Positions 22,425 to 33,434 of a stretch of 64,000 bases of DNA are shown here, piece after piece. The translations under genes were made by a program, and so were the position numbers. The DNA lies in contig NC_081552.1 in assembly GCF_963082655.1 (NCBI RefSeq), forward strand, positions 194,026,098-194,090,097, in the 5' to 3' direction. The DNA is from Stomoxys calcitrans. Lineage: Eukaryota > Arthropoda > Insecta > Diptera > Muscidae. Each line of letters starts with the position of its first letter. The stretch's first letter is position 1. A model generated the notes under the pieces. It did no database searches, was not told where the DNA came from, and worked only from the letters and a program-made list of their open reading frames with translations.

Positions 22425-22505
22425 GGTTAGGTTAGGTTGAGTGGGTCGCCCACCAAAGGTGAGTTCACTCGGAGGCCAGTTTGGCCCATTGTGGTACCCT
22501 AGAGA
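22425..22505. repeat. Short dispersed repeat with GGTTAGGTTAGG
   Basis: GGTTAGGTTAGGTTGAGTGG followed by GCCCACCAAAGGTGAGTTC. Similar AGGTTAGGTTGA phrases occur next to LINE or SINE material at 32475 and 52211. Probably a retroelement tail. Confidence 0.4.
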
Positions 22506-22523
22506 GAGAAAGGGAAGAAAAAA

Positions 22524-24093
22524 CAAGTAAAAAGGCCTTAAGTTCGGCCGGGCCGAACTTTGGATAACCACCACCTCGGGTATATATTTAAACGACCTTT
22601 CGTCAAAATCCGGTGAAAAATGCATACTTTATGCCCCATAGCAGCTATATCAAAATATGTTCCGATTTGGACCAAATACATTGTTCAATTGTTCAAGTCA
22701 TTGTTCAATTGTGTAAAAAAAAAAATGTTAATCTATTTAGTAGCAATATCTAAAAATAAACCGATCTGAACCGTATGCGGCACGGATGTCGAAAAGTCTA
22801 ACCTTAGTCATTGAGTAAAATTTCAGTGAAATCGTATTATAAATGCGTCTTTTACTGGACCAAGACTTTAAATCGAGATAACGGTCTATATGGCAGCTAT
22901 ATCCAAATCTGGACCGATTTGGACCAATAAATGTCGAAGAGCCTAACACAACATACTGTCCCAAATTTCGGCGAAATCGGACAATTATGGGCCCAAAACC
23001 TTAAATCGAGAGATCGGTCTATATCGCAGCTATATCCCAATCTGGAACGATCAGGGACAAATTGCAGAAGGATGTCAAAGGTCCTAGTACAACTCACTGT
23101 CCCAAATTTTGGCGACATCGGACAGTAAATGCGCCTTTTATGGGCCCAAAACCTTAAATCGAGAGATCGGTCTATATGGCATCTATATCCAAATCTGAAC
23201 CGACCTGCGCCAAATAGATGGAGGATGTCGAACGGCCTTGCACAACTCACTGTCTCAAATTTCAGCAAAATCGGATGAAAAATGTGGCTTTTATGGGCCT
23301 AAGACCCTAAATCGGAGGATCGATCTATATGGCAGCTATATCGAAATCTGGACCGATCTGGGCCAAATTGATGAAGGATTTCGAAAGGCCTAACACAACT
23401 CACTGTCCCAAATTTCAACAAAATCGGATAATAAATGTGGCTTTTATGGGCCTAAGACCATAAATCGGCAGATCCGTCTATATGACAGCTATATCTAAAT
23501 CTGGACCGATCTGGGTCAAATTGATGAAGGATATCGAAGGGTCTAACATTATACACTGCCCCAAATTTCAGCAAAATCGGATAATAAATGTGACTTTAAT
23601 TGGCCTAAGAGCCTAAATCGGTCTATATGGCAGCTATATCCAAATCTGGACCGATCTCGGCAAAATTGATGAAGGATATCGAAGGGCCTAACACAACTCA
23701 CACTCCCAAATTTCAGCAAAATCGAATTATAAATGTGGCTCTTATGGGCCTAAGACCCTGAATCGGCCGATCGGTCTATATGGGGGCTATATCAAGATAT
23801 AGTCTGATTTAGCCCATCTTCGAACTTAACCTGCTTATGGACAATAAAAAGAGTCTGTGCAAAGTTTCAGCTCAAAAATCTCTAGTTTTAAAGACTGTAA
23901 CGTGATTTCAACAGACAGACGGACAGATGGACGGCCATGTCCGTCCATCTGTCCGTCTGTCTAGATCGTCTTAGATTTTTAATCTGATCAAGAATATATA
24001 TACTTTATAGGGTCGGAAATGGATATTTCGATGTGTTGCAAACGGAATGACAAAATGAAAATACCCTCATCCTTCGGTGGTGGGTATAAAAAG
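22524..24093 (+). mobile_element. Family A element, full length
   Basis: Starts AACAAGTAAAAAGGCC with a perfect hairpin and GGATAACCACCACCTCGG, and ends CCTTCGGTGGTGGGTATAA. The start of each unit (TATGGCAGCTATATCC-type) falls at 22891, 23024, 23177, 23330, 23483 and 23628, so most units are 153 bp long, with two short ones. A 22-bp perfect inverted repeat marks the tail (23913-23962). Confidence 0.88.
23913..23962. repeat. Perfect 22-bp inverted repeat with 6-nt loop
   Basis: Arms 23913-23934 (AGACAGACGGACAGATGGAC then GG) and 23941-23962 are exact reverse complements around CCATGT. Other family A/B tails carry only one arm of this GACGGACA block, so this copy has gained a hairpin. Confidence 0.9.
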
Positions 24094-24099
24094 AAAATG

Positions 24100-24990
24100 T
24101 GAGACCTCGTACTAGAGGTTATAAACGAACAAAAGAAAAATATACAGGAGTAGTGGAGAAACCTGAGCGGGAGGTGAAAACCGCCCTTTCCTACGCAAGC
24201 ATGGATCTACCTTCGCCGGAGACTGTGGCACACCCCCTTCGGAACCATCCTGTTCCCTCAACAAACCTCAGGAGTGATACCAGAGGTACGTTCGCAAGTT
24301 CACCCAGATCACAGAAGAAACGGCTGCCCAGAAGGGAGAGCCTACGTCTCTGCAGACCCGGACAGGAACACAGCAAGTGCTCAAAAGTCTCATCATCATC
24401 GAGACAACTCCTACAGAAGTCGTTGTGCGGTATCCCCATGCGCGCCGTCATGCGGCCTATGGCACAGTGTCCGGTTATGACCCCTGTCAAAGTACTCATT
24501 GACCTCTTATCGAATGCCAGCAACTCCCTCGTCCTTTTCCGGTCGATGACTGGTCATAGCGCCTTCGCAGTCTGGCAACCATCTGCCGTGTCCCACCTCA
24601 CCACCGACGCCGCCCTGGCCATCCCATCTACTGTGTTCAGTGGCAAACGGCATACGGCATGTAGGCAAGACCGATGACTAGTCCGCCCGGCGCAGACGAA
24701 CCCCTCCTGAAGCACTCGTCCGCCCTCTCATTTTCTGAAATCCCCTCATGCCCAGGAACCCATGTCAGTGTCACAACGTGGGCCTGGAGCCTATCCAGGG
24801 ATTTCAAACAGTCCGTCACGCATCTCGACCTCACCATACTCGACCTCACCATCCTCGACCCCAAGGCCTTGAGCGCCGCCGTACTGTCCACATAAATTCT
24901 GAGTTTCGAAGAATTTCTCTTGCGGCTACTGCAATGGCACAGACCTCTGCCTGAAAGACCTTACACTCGTCCGGCAGTCACAGAGACAGA
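24100..24990 (-). pseudogene. LINE RNase H and zinc-knuckle end
   Basis: On the minus strand, 24891-24637 gives MDSTAALKALGSRMV and VTLTWVPGHEGISENERADE (RNase H catalytic and final motifs). After a frame change, 24523-24191 gives KRSMSTLTGVITGHCAIGRM, then FCRSCLDDDETFEHLLCSCP (CCHC knuckle) and LGELANVPLVSLLRFVEGT. It is long but split between frames. Base composition is GC-richer than its surroundings, fitting a recent insertion. Confidence 0.88.
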
Positions 24991-25049
24991 CTGATATTGA
25001 GTACATCAGAGTAGACCCCCAATTAATACCAATAAGCACAACATTTTAA

Positions 25050-25435
25050 AGAAGGCATTACGTTCAGCCGGGTCGAACTTTGGATACCCACCACCTCGGG
25101 TATATATGTAAACCGCCTTTCGTCATAATCCAGTGAAAATTGGCTAATTTATACACTCAAATTCGGCAAGGACATTGAGTGGTCTAATAAATATAAGTCA
25201 CTCTTCAGTTTTGTAGAACAAAATATTGGTCTTTTTGGCAGCCATATCCAAATATAAACCGATCTGAACCATAGAGGACACGGATGTCGAAAAGCCTAAC
25301 ATAAGTCACTGCGTCAAATTTCAACGAAATCGGATAATAAATGAGCTTTTTATGGGGCGAAAACTTTAAATCGAGAGGTCGTTCTATGTGGCATCTATAA
25401 CTTAACCGACATGGACCAAATTAAACAACGAAATA
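25050..25435 (+). mobile_element. Family A start fragment
   Basis: AAGGCATTACGTTCAGCCGG then TCGAACTTTGGATACCCACC and the family A leader region. Breaks off after the first unit. Confidence 0.75.
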
Positions 25436-25589
25436 ATAATCATCCTATTTTATTACAACTCCACTACTATAACCTTAGTCATATCTTAATAGGAGCTGGT
25501 CTCGATCATATTTTATTCAGGTCCCGAGAACTCATATACTAGTAACATTTTCAGACAATAATCGATTTTCTTGAAATTTTCACAGATGG
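25436..25589. repeat. Family C leader-like fragment
   Basis: ATCCTATTTTATTACAACTCC and TTCAGGTCCCGAGAACTC are close to 54258-54350 in the family C leader. This is a small piece between A and D elements. Confidence 0.5.
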
Positions 25590-28480
25590 TGCAGCTATGC
25601 ACCTCTTACCCTAAAGATAGAAAACGTATCTGATATCCAATTGTCGGACTAAGTGTTTGGCGGACCACCCCAACCCCAAAGCACCCTTAAATCAGACATA
25701 TTTACGCACCATGGCAATATGGGACTCAGATGAAAGGTATTTGCAAGTAGAATACGAATCTGATATCCAAATGTGGGACCAAGTTTCTGGGGGTCCACCC
25801 GTTTTCCAAAACACCCCCCAAACAGGACTTATTTACTGACCATGGCAACGTGGGGCTCATATAAAACGTATTTGAAAGTAGAATACTAATCTAATAATCA
25901 AATGTGGACCCAAGTGTTTGGGGGGCGCCCCTCCCCCAAATCAACCCCCAAAGAGGACAAATTAACCGACCATGGTAATATGTGGCTCAAATGATAGGTC
26001 TTTGGGAGTAGAGCCAAATCTGATATTAACATTCGATAAAAAGTGTCTACAGAGCCGCGCCTCCCCAATGCATTCCCCAAAGAGGACAAATTTACCGACC
26101 ATAGCAATATGGGGCTCAAGTAAAAGGAATTTTTGAGTACGAATCTGATATTTCAGGGCCAAGGCACTGAGTAACATCCCCAACCCCCAAAAAACACCAC
26201 TCAAACCGGACATGTTTGCCGACTACGGATATATCGGGGATCAAAGGTATTTGGGAGTAGAGAACTAATATGATAACACCATTCAGGACTAACTGTCTAG
26301 GGGACGGCCCACAACCATAACAACCCCCAAATACGACGTATTTTCTCACCATGACAATTTGGGGCAAAAAGAGAATGGAGCACAATGTTAGTAGTTTTTA
26401 GGTCCCACCCCACAAACCAGCCGTATTTGCTGATTATTGCAATAAGGAGCTCGAATAGGTTTAGAAAACGAATTTGATTTCTTTTTTGGGACCAAGTGTT
26501 TGGAGGACCCCCCATCCCAAATACTCCCCCTAAATCAATGACAATATAGGGTTCAGACAAATTATATTTGAGAGTAGAACATGATGCTAATATTTTTTCA
26601 GGGCAAAGTGTTTTGGGGGACAACCCCATTCCCCGAGACAGCCCCAAATCGTACATATTTGGAGAGTAGAGAACGAAATTGATACCAACTTTCAGGACCA
26701 AGTTTCTAGGGGTCCACCACTTTCCCTAAACACCCCCCCAAACAGGACATATTTACTGGCCATGGCGATATGTGGCTCAACTCAAAGGAATTTGGGAATA
26801 GAATATTAATCTGATATCCAAATGTGGGACAAAGTGTTTGGGGGACCACGTTGCCGGGAGTTTTTCAGGGTTAGGTGTCTGGAGGACCTTATAGACTCAG
26901 AAACGGCTGAACCGATTTTCTTGAAATTTTCATAGATGGTGCATAATGATCCCGTGGTGAAAATAGGGTACTACATTTTTTGATATCTGAAGAGGGAGCG
27001 GACCCTCCCCCTTACCCTAATTTTCAGAAACGCCAGATCTCGGAGATGGGTGATGCGATTTAAGCGAAATTTTGTGTGTTCTCAAGAAGTACCCTAAAAA
27101 TAAAAATTTGGTATCCAAATTTCAGATGGGGTACCTAGGGGGGCTGCCCCACCCTAAAACCTACCAAACATATATTTAGACCAATCACGACAATATGGGA
27201 CTCAAATGAAAGGTATTTAGGATAAGAAAACGTATCTGATATCCAATTGTCGGACCAAGTCCCAGGGGGACCACCCCAAGCCCCAAAACACCACTAAATC
27301 GGACATATTTACCGACCATGGCAATATGGGACTCAAATGAAAGGTATTTGTGAGTAGAATACGAATCTAATATCCAAATGTGGGACCACGTTTCTGGGGG
27401 TCCACCCCTTCCACAAAACACCCCCCAAACTGGACTTATTTATTGACCATGGGAAAATGGGGCTTAAATAAAGGGTATTTGAATGTAGAACACCAATCTG
27501 ATATCCAAATATGGGACCAAGTGTTTGGGGGGCCGCCTCTCCCCAAAAACATACCCCAAAGTGGACAAATTTACAACCATAGCAATATGGGGCTCAAATG
27601 AAAGGTCTTTAGAAGTAAACCACGAATTTGATATCAATATTCGGTAAAAGTGTCTATGGGGCCACCCCACCACCACAACGCCACCCAAATAGGAAATATT
27701 TTCTGACTATTGCAATATGAGGCCCAAATAAGAGAGTTATTAAAGTGGAACACGAATCCCATGTATATTTTCAAGGCCAACTCACTGAATGGCATCCCAT
27801 CCCACAAAACACCCAAGCCGGTCATGTTTGCGAACTATGGAAATATGGGGCTCAAATTAAAGGTATGTGGGAGTAGACCACGTATCTGATATCAACATTA
27901 AGGGCCAACTGTCTAGGGGACGTCCCACCACCACAACAACCCCCAAATAGGAAGTATTTGCTCACCAAGCAAATTTGGGTCTTAAAGAGAGTGGAACTAA
28001 AAATGCATAGTTTTTAGGGCCAATACCCCAAACCGGACATATTTGCTGACTTTTACAACAAGGAGTTTAAATGAGATTAGAAAACCAATTTGATATCCAA
28101 TTGGGATGGCAATGGCAATATGGGGTAAAAATAAATGACATATAGATATATGAGAATAGAGCACGTTGCTGATATATTTTCCGGGCTTAGTATTTGGGGG
28201 ACCACCCCAATCCCCAAAACACCACTAAATCGGGCATATTTACCGACCATGTCAATGTGGAGCTTAAATGAAAGGTATTGGGTGGTAGAGCAAGAATTGA
28301 TACCCATTTTCGGGACCAATTTTCTGGGGGTCTACCCCCAGCAAACAGCAATTTTTTAGTGACCAACGTAATATGGGGCTCAAATAAAGGTATTTGGGAG
28401 TAGAATAGAACCATTTATTTAGGGCATCACCCCTTTCCCAAAACACACCCCTTCAAAAGGGCACAAAATGTCTGTTTAGT
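25590..28480 (-). repeat. Family D tandem-repeat region
   Basis: Long run of diverged units of about 126-131 bp. Recurring phrases are GACCATGGCAATATGGGGC, TCAAATGAAAGGTATTTG, GAATACGAATCTGATATCC and GGGACCAAGTGTTTGGGG. At about 26880-27080 is the family D end block (GAACCGATTTTCTTGAAATT, GAGATGGGTGATGCGATTTAA) in minus orientation, so at least two elements are joined here. No coding sequence was recognised. Confidence 0.75.
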
Positions 28481-28935
28481 CATGCAACCAAAAGGTCTTT
28501 CGATATGTTTCCTCCACTGTAGTTCGCTTAATGTTAACAAGAGGGGTATAAAAACGTGGGCCCGAAAAACACTTACGGCACCTCTGAAGTTTTTGCCTCA
28601 TTACCCAAACACCAGTTTAGGAAACAGCAAAGCATTTCAAACCACCAACCAGTGGCATATGAAAGTGCAAAGACCAACATCACTATTCAAAGTTTATAGC
28701 CTGACAACCAACCAAAATTTACCAAAAAAAAATTAGTCACAGACGATCGTTAGATGGCTGCATAATGCATTTCGTTGTTTTTGTTTTATTTACCAACTTT
28801 TATCAATGGAAATTTAATCAAAAGTGAAAAGTTTTAAAGTTCATACCATTATACCATAAAATTTGCAAGGTAATTTCTTCGATAAGCAACCGATATGATA
28901 AAATAAGCACTGACCCTCATATCAGCAAAATGTTT
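28481..28935. other. Spacer upstream of ACBP copy 3
   Basis: No gene or known repeat was recognised. Likely contains upstream regulatory sequence of the downstream ACBP gene. Confidence 0.45.
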
Positions 28936-28940
28936 TTTGC

Positions 28941-28947
28941 TATAAAT
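28941..28947 (+). promoter_or_regulatory. Likely TATA box of ACBP copy 3
   Basis: TATAAAT followed about 35 bp later by a CATTCATT initiator-like site. The 5' UTR may contain an intron from AGTG/gtaaga (about 29005) to a T-rich tract ending TTAATAG (29092), which would place the ATG 20 bp after the acceptor. Confidence 0.55.
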
Positions 28948-29112
28948 TAAACAACACCACATTGCAGCGAGACATTCATTAGCACTTTGGCTCAACCAAG
29001 AAGTGGTAAGAAATACAAATATCTTTTGAAAAGAATCCAATTAGAAAATAATATTCTACGATTTTTTTTTCTGTATTTTTTCCTTAATAGAATCTAAAGT
29101 ACCTAAACAAAC

Positions 29113-29425
29113 ATGGATGTAAGTAGTAGCACCTAGTTGAGTATAATTCCTTTTGTCTAAGAAAAATTTTTCCATTTAGTTCGCCACCGCCTCCCAAAAA
29201 GCCAAATCTTTCACCAAGACTCCCCCAGACAATGTCTTCTTGGAATTCTATGGTCTCTTCAAACAGGCTACCGCTGGTGACTGCAATATCGCCCAACCAG
29301 GTACTTTGGACTTGAAGGCCAAGGCTAAGTGGAGTGCCTGGAACAGCCACAAAGGCATGAGCCAAGATGCTGCCAAGGCCGCCTACATTGCTGCCTATGA
29401 GAAATATGCTCCACAATATGCTTAA
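29113..29425 (+). CDS. Acbp: Acyl-CoA-binding protein, copy 3 (nested in Fhos intron)
   Basis: Exons 29113-29118 and 29180-29425, joined across a 61-bp GT-AG intron, give 83 aa. Motifs are FLEFYGLFKQATAGDCN, KAKWSAWNSHKGMSQDAAKA and AYIAAYEKYAPQYA. The ligand contacts Y26, K30, K52 and Y71 are present. It is closest to copy 1 (shared KTPP, GLFKQAT and YEKYAPQYA), so copies 1 and 3 probably separated after the lineage of copy 2. It is intact, with a TATA box and AATAAA at 29468. It lies on the strand opposite to Fhos. Confidence 0.96.
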
Positions 29426-29467
29426 ATTAAAACTTAGCGGACAATGTTAAACAGAAAATGAAGTAAA

Positions 29468-29473
29468 AATAAA
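29468..29473 (+). promoter_or_regulatory. Poly(A) signal of ACBP copy 3
   Basis: AATAAA 43 bp after the stop codon. Confidence 0.75.
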
Positions 29474-29520
29474 CGACAATATACACATTGAAAATGAGTT
29501 GTTATGTGTTTATTTAGGTA

Positions 29521-31612
29521 AAAACAAGGAAAAAAGGCGTTAAGTTTGGCCGGGCCGAACTTTGGATACCCACCACCTCGGGTGTATATGTAAACCACCT
29601 TTCGTCTTAATCCGTTGAAAAATGCATAATTTATGCCCCCGTAGCGGCTATATGGAAATATGGTCCGATTTGGACCAAATTCGGCACGGACATTGAGTGC
29701 TCCAATAACTACAAGTCAATGTTCAATTTTGTTGAACAAAATATTTGTCTTTTCGGTAACTATATCCAAATATAGACCGATCTGAAGCATATACGACACA
29801 TTAGTCAATGTGTCAAATTTCAGCGAAATCGGATTATGAATCCGCCTTTTTTGGCGCCAAGACTTGAAAGCGAGAGATCGGTCTATATGGCAGCTATATG
29901 CAAATCTGAACCTATATGGAACAAATTGAATAGGGATGTCAACTCACACAACTCACTGTCCCAAATTTCGGCGAAATCGGACAATAAATACGCCTTTTAT
30001 GGGCCCAAATCGAGAGATTGAACTTTACGGCAGCTATATTCAAATCAAGATCGATCTGGGCCAAATTGAAGAATGGTGTCGACAGCCCTTACACAACTCA
30101 TTGTCCCAAATTTAGACGAAATCGGCCAATAAATGCGCATTTTATGGGCGCAAAACCATAAATCGAGAGATCGGTCTATATGGCAGCTATATCCAAATCT
30201 GGACCGATCTGAACCAAATTGCAGAAAGATGTCGGAGAGCCTGACACAACCCACTGTCCCAAATTTCGGCGAAATCGGCCATTAAATGCGCCTTTTATGG
30301 GCCAAAACCCTTAAATCGAGAGATCGGTCTATATGGCAGCTATATACAAATCAAGATCGATCTGGACCAAATTGAAGAATGTTGTCGAAGGCCCTAACAC
30401 AACACACTGTCTTAAATTTTGGCAAAATCGGACAATAAATGCGCCGTTTATGGGCCCAAGACCCTCAACCGGCGGATCGGTCTATATGGCAGCTATATCC
30501 AAATCTGGACCGATCTAAACCAAATTGCAGAAAGATGTCGGAGAGCCTAACACAACCCACTGTCCCAAATTTCGGTGAAATCGGACAATAAATGCGCCTT
30601 TCATTGGCCAAAAACCTTAAATCGAGAGGTCGGTCTATATGACAGCTATATCCAAATCTGGACCGAACTGTGCCATATTACAGAAGTATGTCAAGGGGCT
30701 TAACCTAACTCACTGTTTCAAATTTCGGCGATATCGGACAATAAATGCGCCTTTTATGGACCCAAAGCCTTAAATCGAGAGATCGGTCTATATGGCAGCT
30801 ATATCCAAATCTGGACCGACCTGGGCCAATTTGAAGAAACATTTCAAGGAGTCTAACACAACTCACTGTCTCAAATTTCGGCGACGTCGGTCAATAAATG
30901 GGCCCGAGACTTAAAACGAGAGATTGATCTATTGGGTTGCCCAAAAAGTAATTGCGGATTTTTCATATAGTCGGCGTTGACAAATTTTTTCACAGCTTGT
31001 GACTCTGTAATTGCATTCTTTCTTCTGTCAGTTATCAGCTGTTACATTTAGGTTGCTTTAGAAAAAAAGTGTAAAAAAAAGTATATTTGATTAAAGTTCA
31101 TTCTAAGTGTTATTAAAAATGCATTTACTTTCCGCAAAAAATCCGCAATTACTTTTTGGGCAACCCAATATATGGTAGCTATATTCAAATCTGGATCGAT
31201 CTGGGCCAAATTGAAGAACGATGTCGATGGACATGACGCAACTCACTGTCCCCACTGTTTTGACGAAATCGGACAATACAGGCGTCTTTTATGGGCCCAA
31301 GGCCTTAAATCGAGAGATTGGTCTACATGGCAGCTATATTCAAATCTGGACCGGTCTGGGACAAATTGAAGAAGGGTATCAAAGACCCTCTCACAACTTA
31401 CTGTCCCAAATTTCGGCGACGTCGGACAATAAACACGTCTTTTATGGTCCCGAGACCTCAAATCGAGAGATTGGTCTATATGGTAGCTATATTCAAATCT
31501 GGATCGATCTGGGCCAAATTGAAAAACGATATCGAAGACCCTAACACAACTTACTGTCCAAAATTTCGACGACGTCTGACAACAAACGCGATCGGTCCGA
31601 ATCTGTACCGAC
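29521..31612 (+). mobile_element. Family A element with nested MITE
   Basis: Starts AACAAGGAAAAAAGGCG, hairpin with one mismatch (TTTGGCCGGGCCGAA), then TACCCACCACCTCGGG. Units begin at 30181, 30334, 30487, 30640 and 30793, an exact 153-bp step. The MITE at 30932-31168 splits the next unit at its TA. The element ends without the GGTGGGTATAA terminus. Confidence 0.88.
30932..31168 (+). mobile_element. mariner-type MITE, copy 1
   Basis: 237 bp with inverted ends TTGGGTTGCCCAAAAAGTAA / TTACTTTTTGGGCAACCCAA, flanked by TA at 30930-30931 and 31169-31170. The end sequence resembles the terminal repeats of cecropia-type mariners such as human Hsmar1/MADE1. Non-coding. Four more copies occur in the window. 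Confidence 0.92.
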
Positions 31613-31639
31613 TGGTGTGACAACATCCGTATTAGACGG

Positions 31640-32715
31640 ATTATTATATCTTCCGCCATAGGATGGGAGTATACTAATTTCCTCATTCTGTTTGTAACTC
31701 CTCGAAATCTTGGTCTAAGACCCAATAAAGTAAATATTTTCTTGATCGTCACGACATTTTAAGTCGATCTAGCCATGTCCGTCCGTCCATCTGTCTGTCG
31801 AAAACACGCTAGCTTTCGAAAGAGTAATGCTAGCCGCTTGACATTTTGCCCAAATACCTTTCATTAGCGTAAGACGGTTGGGATTGTAAATGGGCCCAAT
31901 CGGTCTATGTTTTCATATAGCTTCCATATAAACCCATCTGAGGTCTTGACTTCTTGACCTACTAGAGGGCGCATTTCTCATACGATTTATCTCATACGAT
32001 ATTGAAATTTTGCATGGAGTTTTTTGTTATAACTTCCAATAAAAGTGTCAAGTATGGTTCAAATCGTTGAATAACCTGATATAGCTGCCATATAAACCGA
32101 TCTGGGATCTTGGCATCTTAGGCCTCTAGAGGGCGCAATGTTTACCCAAATTGGCAGAAATTTTGTACAACGGCTTTCAACATACGTGTTCAATATAGTC
32201 TTCATCGTTCTATTGCCTGATACAATTTTGTACAACGGCTTCTCTCATGACCTTCAACATACGTGTCTAATATGGTCTGAATCGATTCATAGCTTGATAC
32301 AGCTTCCATATAAACCGATGTTCCGAATATGCTTCTTGAGCCCCTAAAAGGCGCAATTCTTATCCGAATGAACTGAAATATTGCACAATGACTTCTACAA
32401 AGTTCAGCATTCATTTATGGTTCGAATCGGACTATAACTTGATATATCTCCAATAGCAAAAAAAAGAGATAAGTTAGGTAGGTTAGGACAGTGTGGCAGT
32501 CCTTTACAGACTCACTTAGACAATATTTTGGACTTAAAATTGTGAGTTGTACCACAGTAGCGACAGACCACGGTTTCTGGCGGGAATCGAACCCGCCAAC
32601 TCGGCTACCGGGGCGCCCTAAAAAGAGATACCGCTCAAAGAACTCGACAAAAGCGATCCATGGTGGAGGATATACAAGATTCGGCCCGGCCGAACTTAGC
32701 ACGCTCTTACTTGTG
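31640..32715 (-). mobile_element. Family B element, full length, with nested SINE
   Basis: Minus-strand orientation. The terminal block is at 31640-31670 (TATATCTTCCGCCATAGG), then the tail with CCATGTCCGTCCGTCC, tandem units and the leader, ending with TTCGGCCCGGCCGAA and TCTTACTTGT near 32713. It contains a SINE at 32472-32619. Its outer end lies 82 bp from the Fhos exon at 32797. Confidence 0.85.
32472..32619 (-). mobile_element. tRNA-derived SINE with exact target duplication
   Basis: A 148-bp insertion flanked by identical 11-bp copies of AAAAAGAGATA (32461-32471 and 32620-32630). On the minus strand it starts AGGGCGCCCCGGTAGCCGAG. Within that, TAGCCGAGTTGG (32607-32596) resembles a Pol III A box, and GGTTCGATTCC (32593-32583) is a perfect B box within the tRNA-like GGCGGG...CCCGCC arm. 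The boxes are only 2 nt apart, so the anticodon region is missing. Confidence 0.82.
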
Positions 32716-32796
32716 CAATATATAGGACATCGTATAAACAATACTTATAGCTTACATAAGGATATACTTCTGAATAAACGAGCCAAAACAACTTAC

Positions 32797-33001
32797 CTTG
32801 AAACTTCGCCTTTACTTTTGCTCTTCGCCAAACCCTCCTTGGCTTTCGATATTAAACCCGACATATCGCCCACTATGCGAGTCTGTAGTTTATCCTCATG
32901 CGTGGGACTTGTGGGTAAATTACTTAATTTTTGGGTTAAATCCTTAACGGTATGATCACGTTTCAATTGAGGTAAACGCTTTCTGTCCTCACTTTCAGAC
33001 T
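32797..33001 (-). CDS. Fhos: Fhos exon: basic linker
   Basis: A 205-bp exon encoding (after a split Glu codon) SESEDRKRLPQLKRDHTVKD, LTQKLSNLPTSPTHEDKLQT, RIVGDMSGLISKAKEGLAKS and KSKGEVS. It lies between FH3 and FH1 and is rich in Lys/Ser/Thr, so it could be a phosphorylation target, but that is inference. The acceptor is CCCCTTTAG; the donor is CAAG/gtaagt. Split codons match the exons on both sides (2 nt in, 2 nt out). Confidence 0.93.
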
Positions 33002-33434
33002 CTAAAGGGGAGAGTAAAAGGGGACATGTGTTTAGTTAAGTCACTTTGGAAAAGGGAGAAAATATTAAAAAAAAAAAAAATTTTGGGGACAAGAGAGTTG
33101 AAAGATATTTCTATTTTATTATTGAATATTAATAGGAATAAGACGATGATCTCATGAGATTCATTCAGAAAAGAATCAAGCTTAGAGCATTCAAATGATT
33201 GGATGAAATATTCTGCAAGTCTGTAAAAGATCTTCATAGGGCAGAGGAAGGTTTGAGCAAATGATACTCAAAATTGAATTTGGGTAAAAGTTGTTCCCTT
33301 CCCAAAAATGAGGTTCTCTACAGACTTGGAACGAAGAATGCAATTTTTTATGTACATTTTGTTGTTGTTGTTGTTTTTTTTTTTCATTGTTTTTTTCTCT
33401 TTTATTGGTGTTAAAGATCTGATGAGGGACTTAC

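Noticed and set aside
31243..31752. 169-codon minus-strand frame and similar frames in other arrays (for example 55198-55536)
   Set aside because: They lie wholly in tandem repeats. A 153-bp unit is a multiple of three, so a frame open in one unit stays open in the next. No start context, promoter or domain.
32583..32619. Possible tRNA gene on the minus strand
   Set aside because: Only A/B box-like parts and a T-arm are present. The anticodon arm is missing, and the piece lies inside an insertion with an 11-bp target duplication, so it is a SINE.
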